Positions 10,912 through 21,356 of a stretch of DNA of 64,000 nucleotides are shown here, piece by piece. Each line of letters opens with the position of its first letter. The first letter of the stretch is position 1. A program made the translations under genes and the position numbers. The notes beneath the pieces were generated by a model, which worked only from the letters and a program-made list of their open reading frames with translations, did no database searches and had not been told where the DNA came from. The DNA is from Cannabis sativa (taxonomy: Eukaryota > Streptophyta > Magnoliopsida > Rosales > Cannabaceae), in assembly GCF_029168945.1 (NCBI RefSeq), contig NC_083604.1, positions 66,542,211 through 66,606,210 on the forward strand, given 5' to 3'.

Positions 10912-10955
<44 letters not shown>

Positions 10956-13395
10956 TATTATTATTATTATTATTAATGTATTATCATTATTATTATTATT
11001 ATTCTTATTATCATTATTATTGTTACTGTTATGCGATATATATGCGCACGTTCGAAATCGAACCGAATTTTTTGTGGAATGAGAATCGTTCCACTTCGGT
11101 TCAATGCGATCTCTTTGTTTGGGTTTAAACACGATAGAAATTAGGTTTTGACCTCTATTTTCGTACACCAAAAACAGAGAACGAACGAGAGAGAGTGAAA
11201 TATACGGCGTATACGATACCGAAAATTTTCGTTTCTTCAAGCGGAGCGCAACCTGGGTGAAAGTGGGGGTTTGGGATCACTTATATACGACCTAAGAAAG
11301 CTTTTTAACGTGGTATAAGGAGCGGAAGTCGTCGTTTTGAGATTCGCCATTTTTGAAGCTTCAAAGGTGCGGCTTGGATACGGACTCGAATTCGAACGTG
11401 TTTAAGCTTGTTCTTGGGTCAAGGGAGGTTATATTTGAGTGCATGGGATCCTAAGGATTGTTTTTGCGAAGCTTTAACGTCCAAAACGAAAATCTAACAT
11501 TTTGACTCCATTAAAGACGGTACACCGCCAACGAAGAAGACGACCCCGATCTGCCTTCTCGGACCACTTTTCTTGATCGCTTTGAGGTCCTGAGCACTGT
11601 GGAGAGCTTCCCCAATCGAAAGGACGCTTCAAGAGCAATCGGAGACAAAGTTACACTTTACCGGCGACGAAACCGACGAGAACGCCGGCGACCGCGTTCT
11701 GACCATTTCTGAGGTGTTTTTCTTAAATATTTTTGTATATTTTGATTCCTTATTTTATTCTAAGGTTCTTGGTGAAGTTTCATAATTTTCTGAATTTATT
11801 TGGAATTATTGTGAATTATTTAGTATAATTCATAGATTAATTATGAAAAATACTTAGGTTGTTCAGAAAAATCTAGATTTATTTTATATGATGGGCTATG
11901 ATATATAAACTGTTATAAAATTGGTAGATTGAATTTTTAGGCGATTATGTATTTTTCATGAATTATTGATGTTATTTCTTATTTTAATTATGAAAAATAC
12001 CTAGGTTGCTTAGAAAATTCAAAAAAAATTATTTATGACTTAGTACAGATTATAAACTGTGTTAGAAGAGTTAGATTCGGTTTTTAATCAATTTTGGTAT
12101 TTTTCATGAATTTGCTTAATTAATGCTTAAGTTAATTATGAAAAATGGATAAGTGTTGTTAAAATAGTAAAATGTATTTTTGTAATACTATTTACTGCCT
12201 ATGATATCAAAAGGAATAGGTTTTATTATTTATTAGTTGTCGTAGGTATTTATTATAATTATTGGTGATTAATTAACTATTTATTTGAGTTTTAATGAGA
12301 ATAAATAGTATTAGTAAATTTTACGTAAAAAGGTGTTGTATGAATTCATGTTTTACGTTAAGAATGTTTGTTTGAGTCCATGCAATATGTTTGTGTGAAT
12401 CAAAATAATAAATACTTATGTATGGTGTGTCATGCAAGTGAAATGGACCTATGTGTTACGTATTTTTACGTAAGTTTCTGTATGAGTTTAGAGATTCATA
12501 CTTGAATGTATTTTGAGTGTATTATTGTGTTAATGAATGTTTAGGATCTTGTTCTCAACAAGAAATTTCGTTGAGGTGCTCGAGGTAGCAAGTGTGGTCT
12601 TAGCAACTGAGGTAAGAAGAGTGGACATCTGTACACAGGGTGTATGTTATGCATACAACTTGGGATGGGTTGCTATTTAATTTGATTGTGTTGTGATTTC
12701 CTTATATTTTGTGAGCATCGTTAGCATGAGAATAATATTAGGGTCTTGCTGCTTGTGTGAGCGTAACACTTGGAGGTTATGACTTTATCATGGGTGAGTA
12801 CAACTTATGGTAATTAATTGCCCTGTTAATTGCCAAGTGTGAGAATAACACAAGGCAGGGTAGGTTACCTCATGTCTGATCAACATGAGAGAATAGTTGA
12901 TTATCGTATGTGAGTATAATGTGCGGTATGAGACTTGATGTGTGCATGTGAGAACAACATGCGTTGTGGATATATTTATGTAATGTGAATTACTGTTGAT
13001 TAATATTAAAGAGTAAATTATGTCAAGTAACTAGTTAGGAGGGTTATGTCCTACATAGCTCTTCTTACTGGGCATTAGCTCACGGGTACTCTGTGCGCAG
13101 GTACGGGTAAGGCTAAGCAGTGAGAATGAAGAGCTCGAGGCGTGGACCGCATGTTAGGGGGCTGGCACAGTATTTTGCTTTTAATGTTTTTAATTGTTAA
13201 ACATTGTGAAACTGTTATTTTGATTTAACTAGTTCTTATTTAAGTTTACGGTACTAAAAGTATTTTGTTTTAAACAGTGTGATCTCATGCTTAGATATTT
13301 TTTTTTCAATAAAGAAGTATTTTATTGTCTTCATCTTATTAAATTGTTTTATACAGACTATCCTATGTGACATCTCGGGAAATCAGGGTGTTACA
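10703..13395 (+). repeat. Single long LTR of the Gypsy-1 chromovirus
   Basis: The LTR starts TGTAATATCCGC after the PPT, ends CAGGGTGTTACA, and is 2693 bp long, which suits the Tekay clade. There is no matching copy on the 5' side of gag, where a Cassandra LTR stands instead. At its 3' end it is followed at once by a PBS, as a 5' LTR would be, and then by the Cassandra internal domain. Contents: AT-rich start with an ATT-rich microsatellite, a GC-richer CGAAACCGACGAG segment near 11660, and scattered TATGAAAAA repeats (11840-12160). No gene is seen. Confidence 0.85.
10884..11025. repeat. ATT-type microsatellite cluster inside the gypsy LTR
   Basis: There are long runs of TTA/ATT triplets with TCA and TAC variants. 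The frames through it give only poly-Ile/Leu/Tyr low-complexity peptides, so no protein is called. Confidence 0.85.
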
Positions 13396-13468
13396 ATATG
13401 GTATCAGAGCCTTGACCCAGCCGGAAGTGTGGTCGACGAGGACGTCGAACCCCGTAAGGGGGGGTGAT
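13396..13468 (+). other. Cassandra internal domain: PBS, short spacer, PPT
   Basis: This 73-bp stretch holds the PBS TGGTATCAGAGC (13399-13410), a GTCGACGAGGACGTCGA near-palindrome and the purine tract GTAAGGGGGGG before the next LTR. A domain this short between PBS and PPT is typical of TRIM elements such as Cassandra, so little or nothing of the original internal region has been lost. Confidence 0.8.
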
Positions 13469-13901
13469 TGTGACAGTCAGTAGTCCCGTGATCCGTAAGG
13501 GGAAACACCGGGTAAGCTGTGCAATCCCACACCGCCTGGGAAGGTCAAGTGGGATGATTCTGAGACTGTGTAGGTATGGGACTACACAGTTGAAGAGAGC
13601 TTAAATGGATTGATTGGTACTACCTATGTCAACAAGGTGCATCTTGTTTTTCGGTAGCCCATCTCGAAAGAACTCCACAGTTAAGCGTGCTTGGCCTGGA
13701 GCAATTTCAAGGATGGGTGACCTCCTGGGAAGTTTTCCTAGGATGCGTGTGAGTGAGGACAAAGCACGCTGAAAACACTCGTGTTGGTCTGTAGGGCCAG
13801 TCATCAATCCAGGAAGCAGCTAGAGTGGCGTACTCGTGTATAAGAGCCATTCATTCCGTGGGTGTAAGGACCCAATGGAGGCTTGAAGCGGGGACGTTAC
13901 A
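13469..13901 (+). repeat. 3' LTR of the Cassandra-type element
   Basis: This 433-bp copy of 5462-5894 starts TGTGACAGTC and ends GACGTTACA. It is followed by the target duplication ATATA (13902-13906). Its C box reads CTCCTGGGAAG, the version closer to plant 5S rRNA. Confidence 0.92.
13614..13752 (+). ncRNA. 5S rRNA-derived segment with pol III internal promoter (3' LTR)
   Basis: Same arrangement as in the 5' LTR: A box at 13679-13690 and C box at 13711-13732. The C box keeps the canonical GACCTCCTGGGAAG, so this copy is the better candidate for pol III transcription. The rest of 5S is too diverged for an rRNA function. Confidence 0.8.
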
Positions 13902-13906
13902 ATATA

Positions 13907-15093
13907 AGATGGTATGTTGACTTTGGGGCCACAAACCATGTTGCTCTTGGTATGGAAAACCTGGACAGTGCCATTCCCTACCATGGTTCAGAGACCCTTA
14001 TAGTTGGAGATGGTTAGAAACTTATAATCTCTCATATAGGCAAAGAATTTATTCCCTCTAATTCTTCTTCCCCTCTACAATTCTATTCCATTCTAAGTGT
14101 TCCTACTATTATAAAAAATTTGGTTAGTGTGTCTAAGCTCACTAATGATAATAGTGTTTATCTTGAATGTCACAAAAATTATTATTTTGTTAAGGACACG
14201 GACACCGGAAATGTCTTGGTCAAAGAGAAACTTAAAAGTGAACTATATGCTCTTGGTGAGATTTCTTCCAATTTCTCCTAATCTACTTTCCAGTGCCAAC
14301 TTGCTACAATATCCAAGTCTGATGCGCCTTCATCAAGTCTCTCCAGCAAGGAGTTTTCTTTCTTTAATAATAATTGTAATTCTACTGTAGTGAATCCAAT
14401 ATGTCATGACAATTTTACTCAAAATTTTATTAATAAACATTCACATTTTTTTTTTAATTTCAATCTCAAGTTTTTTTATCCTCTGCTGCTAATGATGTTA
14501 ATTTAGGGCTTAGAAAACTTGGTCACCCTTCACCTAATACTCTAAGACAAATTTTATCTCAAATGTCCTTGTTTAGTTAACTTAAAAATCTAAATTTCTG
14601 TGATGCTTGTCAAAAGGAAAAAAGCCACAAGTTTCTCTTTCCCTTGTTCTCCAGTAGGGCTACACAACCTCTTGAATTCCTTCACACTAATGTGTGGGGA
14701 CCTTTTCACACACCATTCATACATGGTTTTAGATATTATCTTCACTTTATTGATGATTTTAGCAGATTTATTTAAGATTTTTCCACTTACTCTTAGATCT
14801 CAAGCTTATGATGTTTTTAAACAGTTCAAAAGTCTTATTGAAAAAAAAAATTCAGGACCAATAAAATATGTCCAATCTAACTGGGGAGGAGAATATAAAT
14901 CTTTGGAAAATTTTTGCAGGATCAAGGCATTACATTTTAGCATCCCTACCCACATTCCCATGAACAAAATGGATGTGCAGAGAGGAAACACATGCACATC
15001 ACAGAGACTAGTCTCACCTTCTTAGCTCAAGCAGGTTTGACACGTTCTACTAGTGGCATGCCTTCTAATGTAGTGTTTACACCACTAATAGAA
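13907..15093 (+). pseudogene. Copia-1 protease, pre-integrase and integrase core (broken)
   Basis: The segment continues the gag fragment at 5288-5461. It reads WYVDFGATNHV (protease active-site region, DFGA in place of DSGA), LVSVSKLTNDN, LGHPSPNTLRQIL with CDACQKEKSH (zinc-binding pre-integrase), FLHTNVWGPF, FIDDFSRF and HEQNGCAERKH (integrase core). Frames change several times (near 14580, 14770 and 14900) and many stops occur, so it is long dead. It is cut at 15093 by the Copia-2 LTR; TAGAA (15089-15093) is the presumed target duplication. Confidence 0.85.
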
Positions 15094-16259
15094 TGTTATA
15101 TTATTTATTATATAATATAATATTTGAGATTAAAATTGTGATATGTTATATATATTATTACATATAATATAATTAGGAATTATATGCATGTAATAATCAC
15201 AATATTATGTGATTGGGAGTTACATATAGTTGTAATATATAAGAGGTGGAGTTAATATTTTATAACTTCCACATGATCACTAATTAGTGTGTAAAGAGTG
15301 GTTACACAATTTAATTTTTGAAATTCAAAAACTATAATTCAAATATAGTTGTTGGCGATTGAATTTTATCATTTATAATGTGTATAAGTGATATAAAATA
15401 AAGTGGGAATGGTAGGTTGGAGTGTTATTTGCAAAAGCTGAAAAATTTAGTAACTAGTTACTATTTTTTCAGCATTAATAGTAAAACGTTTTTTGCTATT
15501 GGGATGGCTTTTAACAACTCCCATAATCTCTAAATCACCCATTTAATCCCATTTACACCCCATTAAGAAATGGTAACAGCCATTGGGTGTGTGATGTTTG
15601 AATTTCAAAGTTTGTGATCCTAAACACTATAAATAGAGGCCTTGGTTCACCCTTTGAGACACACTCTTCTCTTCTATCTTTCAAATACAAAACTAGAGAG
15701 TTCTAAGGCTTGATAATTCCTAGAAGTATTTCCACAAAGCCCTAAGTGTTTCATAGAGGGGAAAATAATCTTCTTGGGCAAAGGTGTAGAAACTTTGTTC
15801 AAGCTTTTGGTGATCCCCATCTCCACTTTGGGTGTTTGTTCTTCTTTCTTATTTTGTTCTATTCTCAAGTTTTATATTGTTCTCTTATTCTCCTCTAAAC
15901 ACTCCTATATATATCCTATCATATATTTATATTTTGACTATATAGTATTATATATATTATATATACATACTATATATACACTTTTTATATCTCTACTATA
16001 TATCATCTATTATATATATTCTATATCATATATATATATATATACACTATTATATATATGCTTTATATAATTTACATTTACTTGTATATTTGAGTTTTGA
16101 GTTGTAACTCTTTTCTTTTATTTGTATTTTGTGCTTTGGGATTGTAACTCTTTATTTAATATATTGTCCTTGTAATATTTTATTTAGAGTTGTAATTGTC
16201 TTAGTCTTTTATTCATCTTATTTTATTCTTCCATTGTAATTTCTTTATTATTTCTAACA
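15094..16259 (+). repeat. Copia-2 5' LTR
   Basis: This 1166-bp LTR runs from TGTTATATT to TTTCTAACA, with a TATA box TATAAATAG at 15628-15636. The downstream part is rich in TATATA tracts (15905-16070), which create meaningless Tyr/Ile-rich frames. It matches 40894-42076, which is 17 bp longer through small indels. Confidence 0.9.
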
Positions 16260-16284
16260 ATCAAGAAGATTATTTTTGTTTTCA

Positions 16285-17207
16285 ATGGAAGGAGAAACTA
16301 TCAAGATGATGAACCAAGACTTGGTGAGATTGGACCGCTTTGATGGCACCAATTTCACTAGGTGACAAGACAAGGTGAGGTTCCTCCTAATCACTCTCAA
16401 GATTGCCTATATTCTTGAGTCCACCTTGGAGCCCTTACCTGCACCTACCGACAAGGATACCGATGAGGTCAAGGCACAAAGGAAGAAGAGAGAAGATGAC
16501 AATCTTCTATGTAGAGGACACATCCTCAACTCACTCTCGGATAGGCTTTATGACCTATACACCGACACTAAGGATGCCAAAGAAATTTGGGATCACCTTG
16601 AAAATAAATTCAAGGCCGAGGAGGAAGGTACAAAGAAATTTTTAATTTCTCAATATTTCGATTTAAAATTTCTTGATGGTAAACCTCTTTTACCTCAAAT
16701 TCATGAGTTGCAAGTTATTGTTAATAAATTCAAAGTGCTCAAAACTGAACTTCCCGAGGCATTCCAAGTTGGTGCAATAGTGGCAAAATTGCCACCATCT
16801 TGGAAGAATTATAGGAAGAGAATCCTTCATAAAAATGAGGATTACTCTTTGGAAGAAATCCAAAAACATATTCGAATCGAGGAGGAATCGATATGTAGGG
16901 ATAAGCTTATGGAGGGGTCTAATGATGAGACTTCCAAAGCAAATGCAACTTCCAAAATTCCTAATAAGAACAAGGGAAATACCAAAAAGGGTAATACCTT
17001 GGGTCCAAAGTCTAAACCAAACCAATTTAAAGGTGGAAAAGGTCCATGTTTTGTGTGTGGCAAACTTGGACACTATGCTAAGGATTGTAAGCATAGGAAA
17101 GACTTTAAGGGACCCAAAGTAAATGCTATCGAGGAGGATATCGTTGCTACCCTTAGTGAGGTGAATTCCATGCAAGGGAAAGTGAATGGATGGTGGTATG
17201 ATACATG
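16285..17207 (+). pseudogene. Copia-2 gag (one nonsense codon), 5' half of the polyprotein
   Basis: ATG at 16285 starts MEGETIKMMNQDLVRLDRFDG. The copia gag (UBN2-type) domain follows: IWDHLENKF, LISQYFDLKF, LPPSWKNYRKRIL. A basic linker rich in K, N and G precedes the zinc knuckle CFVCGKLGHYAKDC, which is complete. The only visible break is TGA at 16363-16365, in a place where relatives have Trp (FTRxQDK). After WWYDTC the frame is interrupted at 17208 by the Copia-3 LTR and resumes in phase at 37220. Residues past 17207 in this frame are LTR sequence and not gag. Confidence 0.9.
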
Positions 17208-19103
17208 TGTTGGGTTTTATGCCCTAAATAAAACTCTTTACAATCTGATCAGTTATCAATATAAGAAATTTGAAGTGATTGATGTTTGCATGAATTTTAC
17301 ATGCTAATGGTTTAATATGTTTATTACTATTATACACAGAATCAGTTAAATCCAGATCATATGTTCAATCACAATTACAGTATCGTCAACACAGTGGAAT
17401 GTGATTGTGATCATATGAATCAAAAGACTTGGTCCCTGTTTCATAAGTGTTATTGGATTTACACTAATGTGATAATCATGGATGATGTATACTTACACTT
17501 GGAGTAAGTGTTATGTTCTTTCCAGGACATTAGTAAAGTATACTAGTTTTGAATGTATGGAGTATACATTGGACTGTACCGATATTGCAACTAAGCTAAG
17601 ATATTACAAACTTACCGTTATATATATCTTTCCAACTCAATATCAGTAGTTGATCTTAAGATTAAAAGAATCTAAATCCTGATATGCTTAGGCTCAACTC
17701 AGGAGTACTATTCATGTTCTTTGATTTATTAGTTAAGCCTACTTTTAGGTCAGGGTGATACGTACATTTTGGGAACATGATAGTATGATTGAGTGGGAGT
17801 GCTGAACATAAATATGGAATCTATAGCTTCTACTGGTGTATAGAAGTCAAGTGATGATTCCCTTCGAGCTTAGCAAATAGAAGTAAATGGATGAGCTCTT
17901 GTTTAACTGACTAATTATTAGATCACTAAACACCATTTACAGGTAGCTAAGTGTTTTAAGGGGCAAAATACATTGAGGGGTGAGAACGGTAAAGAAATCT
18001 CATCTCGATGTAGATCATCTATATAGAGGATCTTTAAATCACAATAAGATTATAACAATGGTTAAATGAGATAGCGTATTGATATCGTGGAACATACAAT
18101 ATGCTCTATATAAGTCTGAGAGTGCAATTCTAAGTTCTAAGAGTGGATTCAACAAAGAATTAAAAGTAGGAATTTACTTGGTAAATTTGGTTCACTTATT
18201 GGAAGCTCAGCATATAGATCCATGGTCCCCATTCTAGTTGAGAACATTCTGCTTGTAAGACTCATTAATTGATTCGTGATTGATCAATTATAATTCTAAA
18301 GTTAGACTATGTCTAATTTTATGAATTTTCACTAAGCAGGGGTGAAATTGTAAAGAAAAGAGATTCTAGGTTTATTTATTTATTAATGGACTTTATATGT
18401 CTAGTTAATAATTAAATTAAATGACAATATTATTTAATAATCTATTTTAGTTATTAAATAATTAGTTTTGGCATTTAAAAGGTTAGAATTGGAAAATTGG
18501 CGTTTTTGAGAAAATAGAAATAAAATTTGATAAATCTGCAAAATCAAGTGGGGCCCATTAACACACCATGGCCGACCACTTATTGTGGAATTTCAAATTA
18601 ATATTTTCATTATTTTAATGCCAAATAATTCCTAACCTAAACCTAGTAGTTACCTATAAATAGAAAGTGATGGCTCAGTCAAATAACAAGTTTTCATAAG
18701 CCTTTCTGACAGAAATTTCTCTCTTCAGAAAAACTGAGCCTTCCCTAGTTTCTATACCTGGCCGAAACCGTCTTCTCTTTTCTCTCTTCATAAATTTCGA
18801 CCTTAGTGAAAGAGTAAGTGCCCACACACACCAAGCAGTAACTCAATCATAGATTGGAAGACTGTGAAGGATCAAACTTGATGAAGAAGGACATTCGGGC
18901 TCAGATCTTGATTATACTCTACTACAGAAAGGATACAAGGGTTAGAGATCTGAGCGGAAGGAGACATTAATTTTGCTGCATCAATGTAAGGTTTTCTTAA
19001 CTTTATATGTGTTTAATTTATCGTTTTAGAAAGTTCATATTTAGGGTGTTTAAACAACATACTTGTGAGTAGATCTAAGATCCTGGTAAAATAAATTCCA
19101 ACA
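17208..19103 (+). repeat. Copia-3 5' LTR
   Basis: The LTR starts TGTTGGGTTTTATGCCC and ends AATTCCAACA, with TATAAATAG at 18655-18663. It differs from 35318-37214 by scattered single bases only (for example TTCAATCAC/TTCATTCAC near 17367), indicating recent insertion. Short ORFs within it are not conserved proteins. Confidence 0.92.
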
Positions 19104-19479
19104 ACTGGCCTCAGAGCCATGGTAATTGATTTACTTGCATGAAATTTGGACTTTAAAACGATTATTTGTTATTTGGATGGTTTCATGTTGTATTGAGTGT
19201 TATATGATGATTGATTGATGTTTGTGAATTTTCGTGAAAAATAATTGAGATTTTGTTTTTGGAATTATTTTTATTGGATTGTATGGAAAAAATTAAGCAA
19301 GTTACTTTTTTACAGAACTCTATTTCGATTTAATTTGAATTAGTTATGATTTTTTGAAGATTCGAAAAAAAGATAAGGGGGTTGTGCACACTCACGCGCG
19401 CGCGGATTCAGACAAGCAACACCGAGCTTGCTGTCTGAATCCTTCATGCGCGTGCGGATCACGTGTCTGAAGCCCCACC
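19104..19479 (+). other. Copia-3 leader with primer binding site and strong hairpin
   Basis: TGGCCTCAGAGCCA (19106-19119) is a variant of the tRNA-Met-type PBS (TGGTATCAGAGCCA with TA changed to CC). A GC-rich hairpin follows at 19404-19442: GGATTCAGACA pairs perfectly with TGTCTGAATCC, and four more pairs follow after one bulged A. It is flanked by CGCGCGCG-type sequence. A position in the 5' leader suits a packaging or dimerisation signal (inference). Copia-4 is inserted at 19480. Confidence 0.7.
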
Positions 19480-21356
19480 TGTTGGAAATTATTTTACTAA
19501 GATCTTAGATCTACTCACAAGTATGTTTATTAACATCCTAAATAAGAACTTTCTAAAACGATGAAATAAACACATATAAAGTTTAAGAAACCTTACATTG
19601 GGTGCAGCGGAATATAATGACTCCTTCCGTTCAGATATCTAGCCCTTGATTTCTTTCTGTAGCAGAGCATTATCAATATCTGAACCTGGATCTCTTTCTC
19701 TGAATCTTTGATGCTGAAACTCCTTTGCTGATGATCTTTCTTCACGATCTTCCTCACTATGATTGAGGTATCACTTGCTGTGTGTGGGCACTACTCATAC
19801 ACTAAGGATTTCGAAATTATCAAGAGAGAAAGAGAAAGGTCAGCCAAAGATAGGGAGAGAGAAGGCTAGGTTTTTCTGAATCAGAAGAAGTGTTTTTCCT
19901 GAAGCCTTCACTATCTATTTATAGCATTCCACTAGGGTTAGATTTGAATTATATGGCATTAAAATAATGAAAAAATCAATTTAAAACACACACAATAGGT
20001 GGCCGGCCATGCCTTAGTGGATTGGGCCTTGGGTTTTGCAATTTTGCAATTTTAACACTTTTTGTATCTGATTTTCTCAAAAATGCCAATTTCCTAATTC
20101 AACCATTTAAATGCCAATTCTAACTATTTAATAACTATAAATAATTATTAAATAATATTGTCATTTATCATATTTATTAATTGAACCATACAAAGTATCA
20201 TAATTAACAAATATGCCCCTATAAACTCTTTATTTCCAATTTCGCCCTTACTTAGTGAAAATTTCACAAATAGACATAGTCTAATTTGAGAATTATAATT
20301 GATTAATCAAAACCAATTACATGAGTCTTACAAGCAATATTATCTCAACTAGTGGGGGGACCATGGGTCTATATAACCAAGCTTCCAATAAGTAGATCAA
20401 GAATTTAGCACTAAAATTCACTGACTTATTAATTCTTCGTTGAATCCACGCATAGAACTTAGAATTGCACTCTCAGTATATAGAATGCTCTATATGTTCC
20501 ACCATATAGACACATCATTAGTTATCCATTGTTATAATCCTAATGTGATCAATTATCCTCTATATGAATGATCTACACAGTAAAGAGATTAAATTACCGT
20601 AACACCCTACTATGTATTTTATCCTTAAAACACTTGACCTCGTATAAATGATATTTCAGCTTATGTGAAATGAGATCTCCACCATTTATTTTCGTTTGGT
20701 CAAGCTCGAAGGAGATCATCCTTTGCTTACTATTCGCCAGATAGAAGCTATAGATTCCATGTTTATGCTAGCGCTCCCACTCAATTGCATTACCGTGTTC
20801 CCAAAATGTACGTATCACCCTGACCTAAAAGTAGGCTTAACTAACAAATCAAAGAACACGAATAGCCTTTCAAGATTGAGCCTAATCATAACAGGATTAA
20901 GATCATTTGATCTAGGATCAACTTGGCGATATTGACTTGAATAGATTTTACGGTAAGTTTAATTAAATCTAAGTCAAAGTTCAATATCGGTCCCTTCCGA
21001 TGGATACTCCATGCATCCAACCTGAGCTTTACTTTAACCAATGTTCTGGAAAGAATATAGTATTTCTCTAAATACAAGTAAACTCTTGTTGTAGATTATC
21101 ATATCAGTAAAACCCTGTGTCTGATAAATCTAGGAAATTTTATTCACATAGTCATGTTTACTTTCCAATGTGTTGACGGCACAATAAACAGGATCAAGTA
21201 TGTGAAAAGGGTTTCGGATGAATCTATACATTATGTACATATAATCATGAAATAAATCATGTGAACCATGCAACATTAAATGTTATTTCTGATCTATATT
21301 AATAAGTAAATCTGATTATATTGAAATGAGTTTTATTTAGGGCATAAAACCCAACA
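19480..21356 (-). repeat. Copia-4 3' LTR
   Basis: On the plus strand it runs TGTTGGAAATT to AAACCCAACA. The minus-strand TATA box complements CTATTTATA at 19915-19923. It is nearly identical to 27662-29544. The frame at 20696-20935 is LTR sequence, is repeated at 28884-29123, and resembles no protein. Confidence 0.9.

Larger units (their letters stand above)
5462..13901 (+). mobile_element. Composite Cassandra-type TRIM containing a chromovirus gypsy body and one gypsy LTR
   Basis: The outer boundaries are two 433-bp direct LTRs carrying a 5S-like segment, flanked by perfect 5-bp duplications ATATA (5457-5461 and 13902-13906). The order inside is: Cassandra LTR, PBS, gypsy gag-pol, gypsy PPT, one 2693-bp gypsy LTR, a second PBS, the short Cassandra internal domain with PPT, Cassandra LTR. 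The bases around both PBS copies are identical for 21 bp (from GTTACA through TCAGAGC). This is what insertion of a one-LTR gypsy unit at the LTR/PBS junction of a Cassandra copy would leave. The outer LTRs differ at only three positions that I see. Confidence 0.85.

Noticed and set aside
10841..11240. Plus and minus frames across the ATT microsatellite
   Set aside because: Low-complexity poly-Ile/Tyr or poly-Asn peptides from triplet repeats in an LTR.
15774..16070. Frame rich in Tyr and Ile, repeated at 41579-41887
   Set aside because: TATATA tracts in the Copia-2 LTRs; no domain, and both copies are LTR sequence.
20696..20935. 79-codon frame also present at 28884-29123
   Set aside because: Lies in the two Copia-4 LTRs; similarity is explained by LTR duplication.
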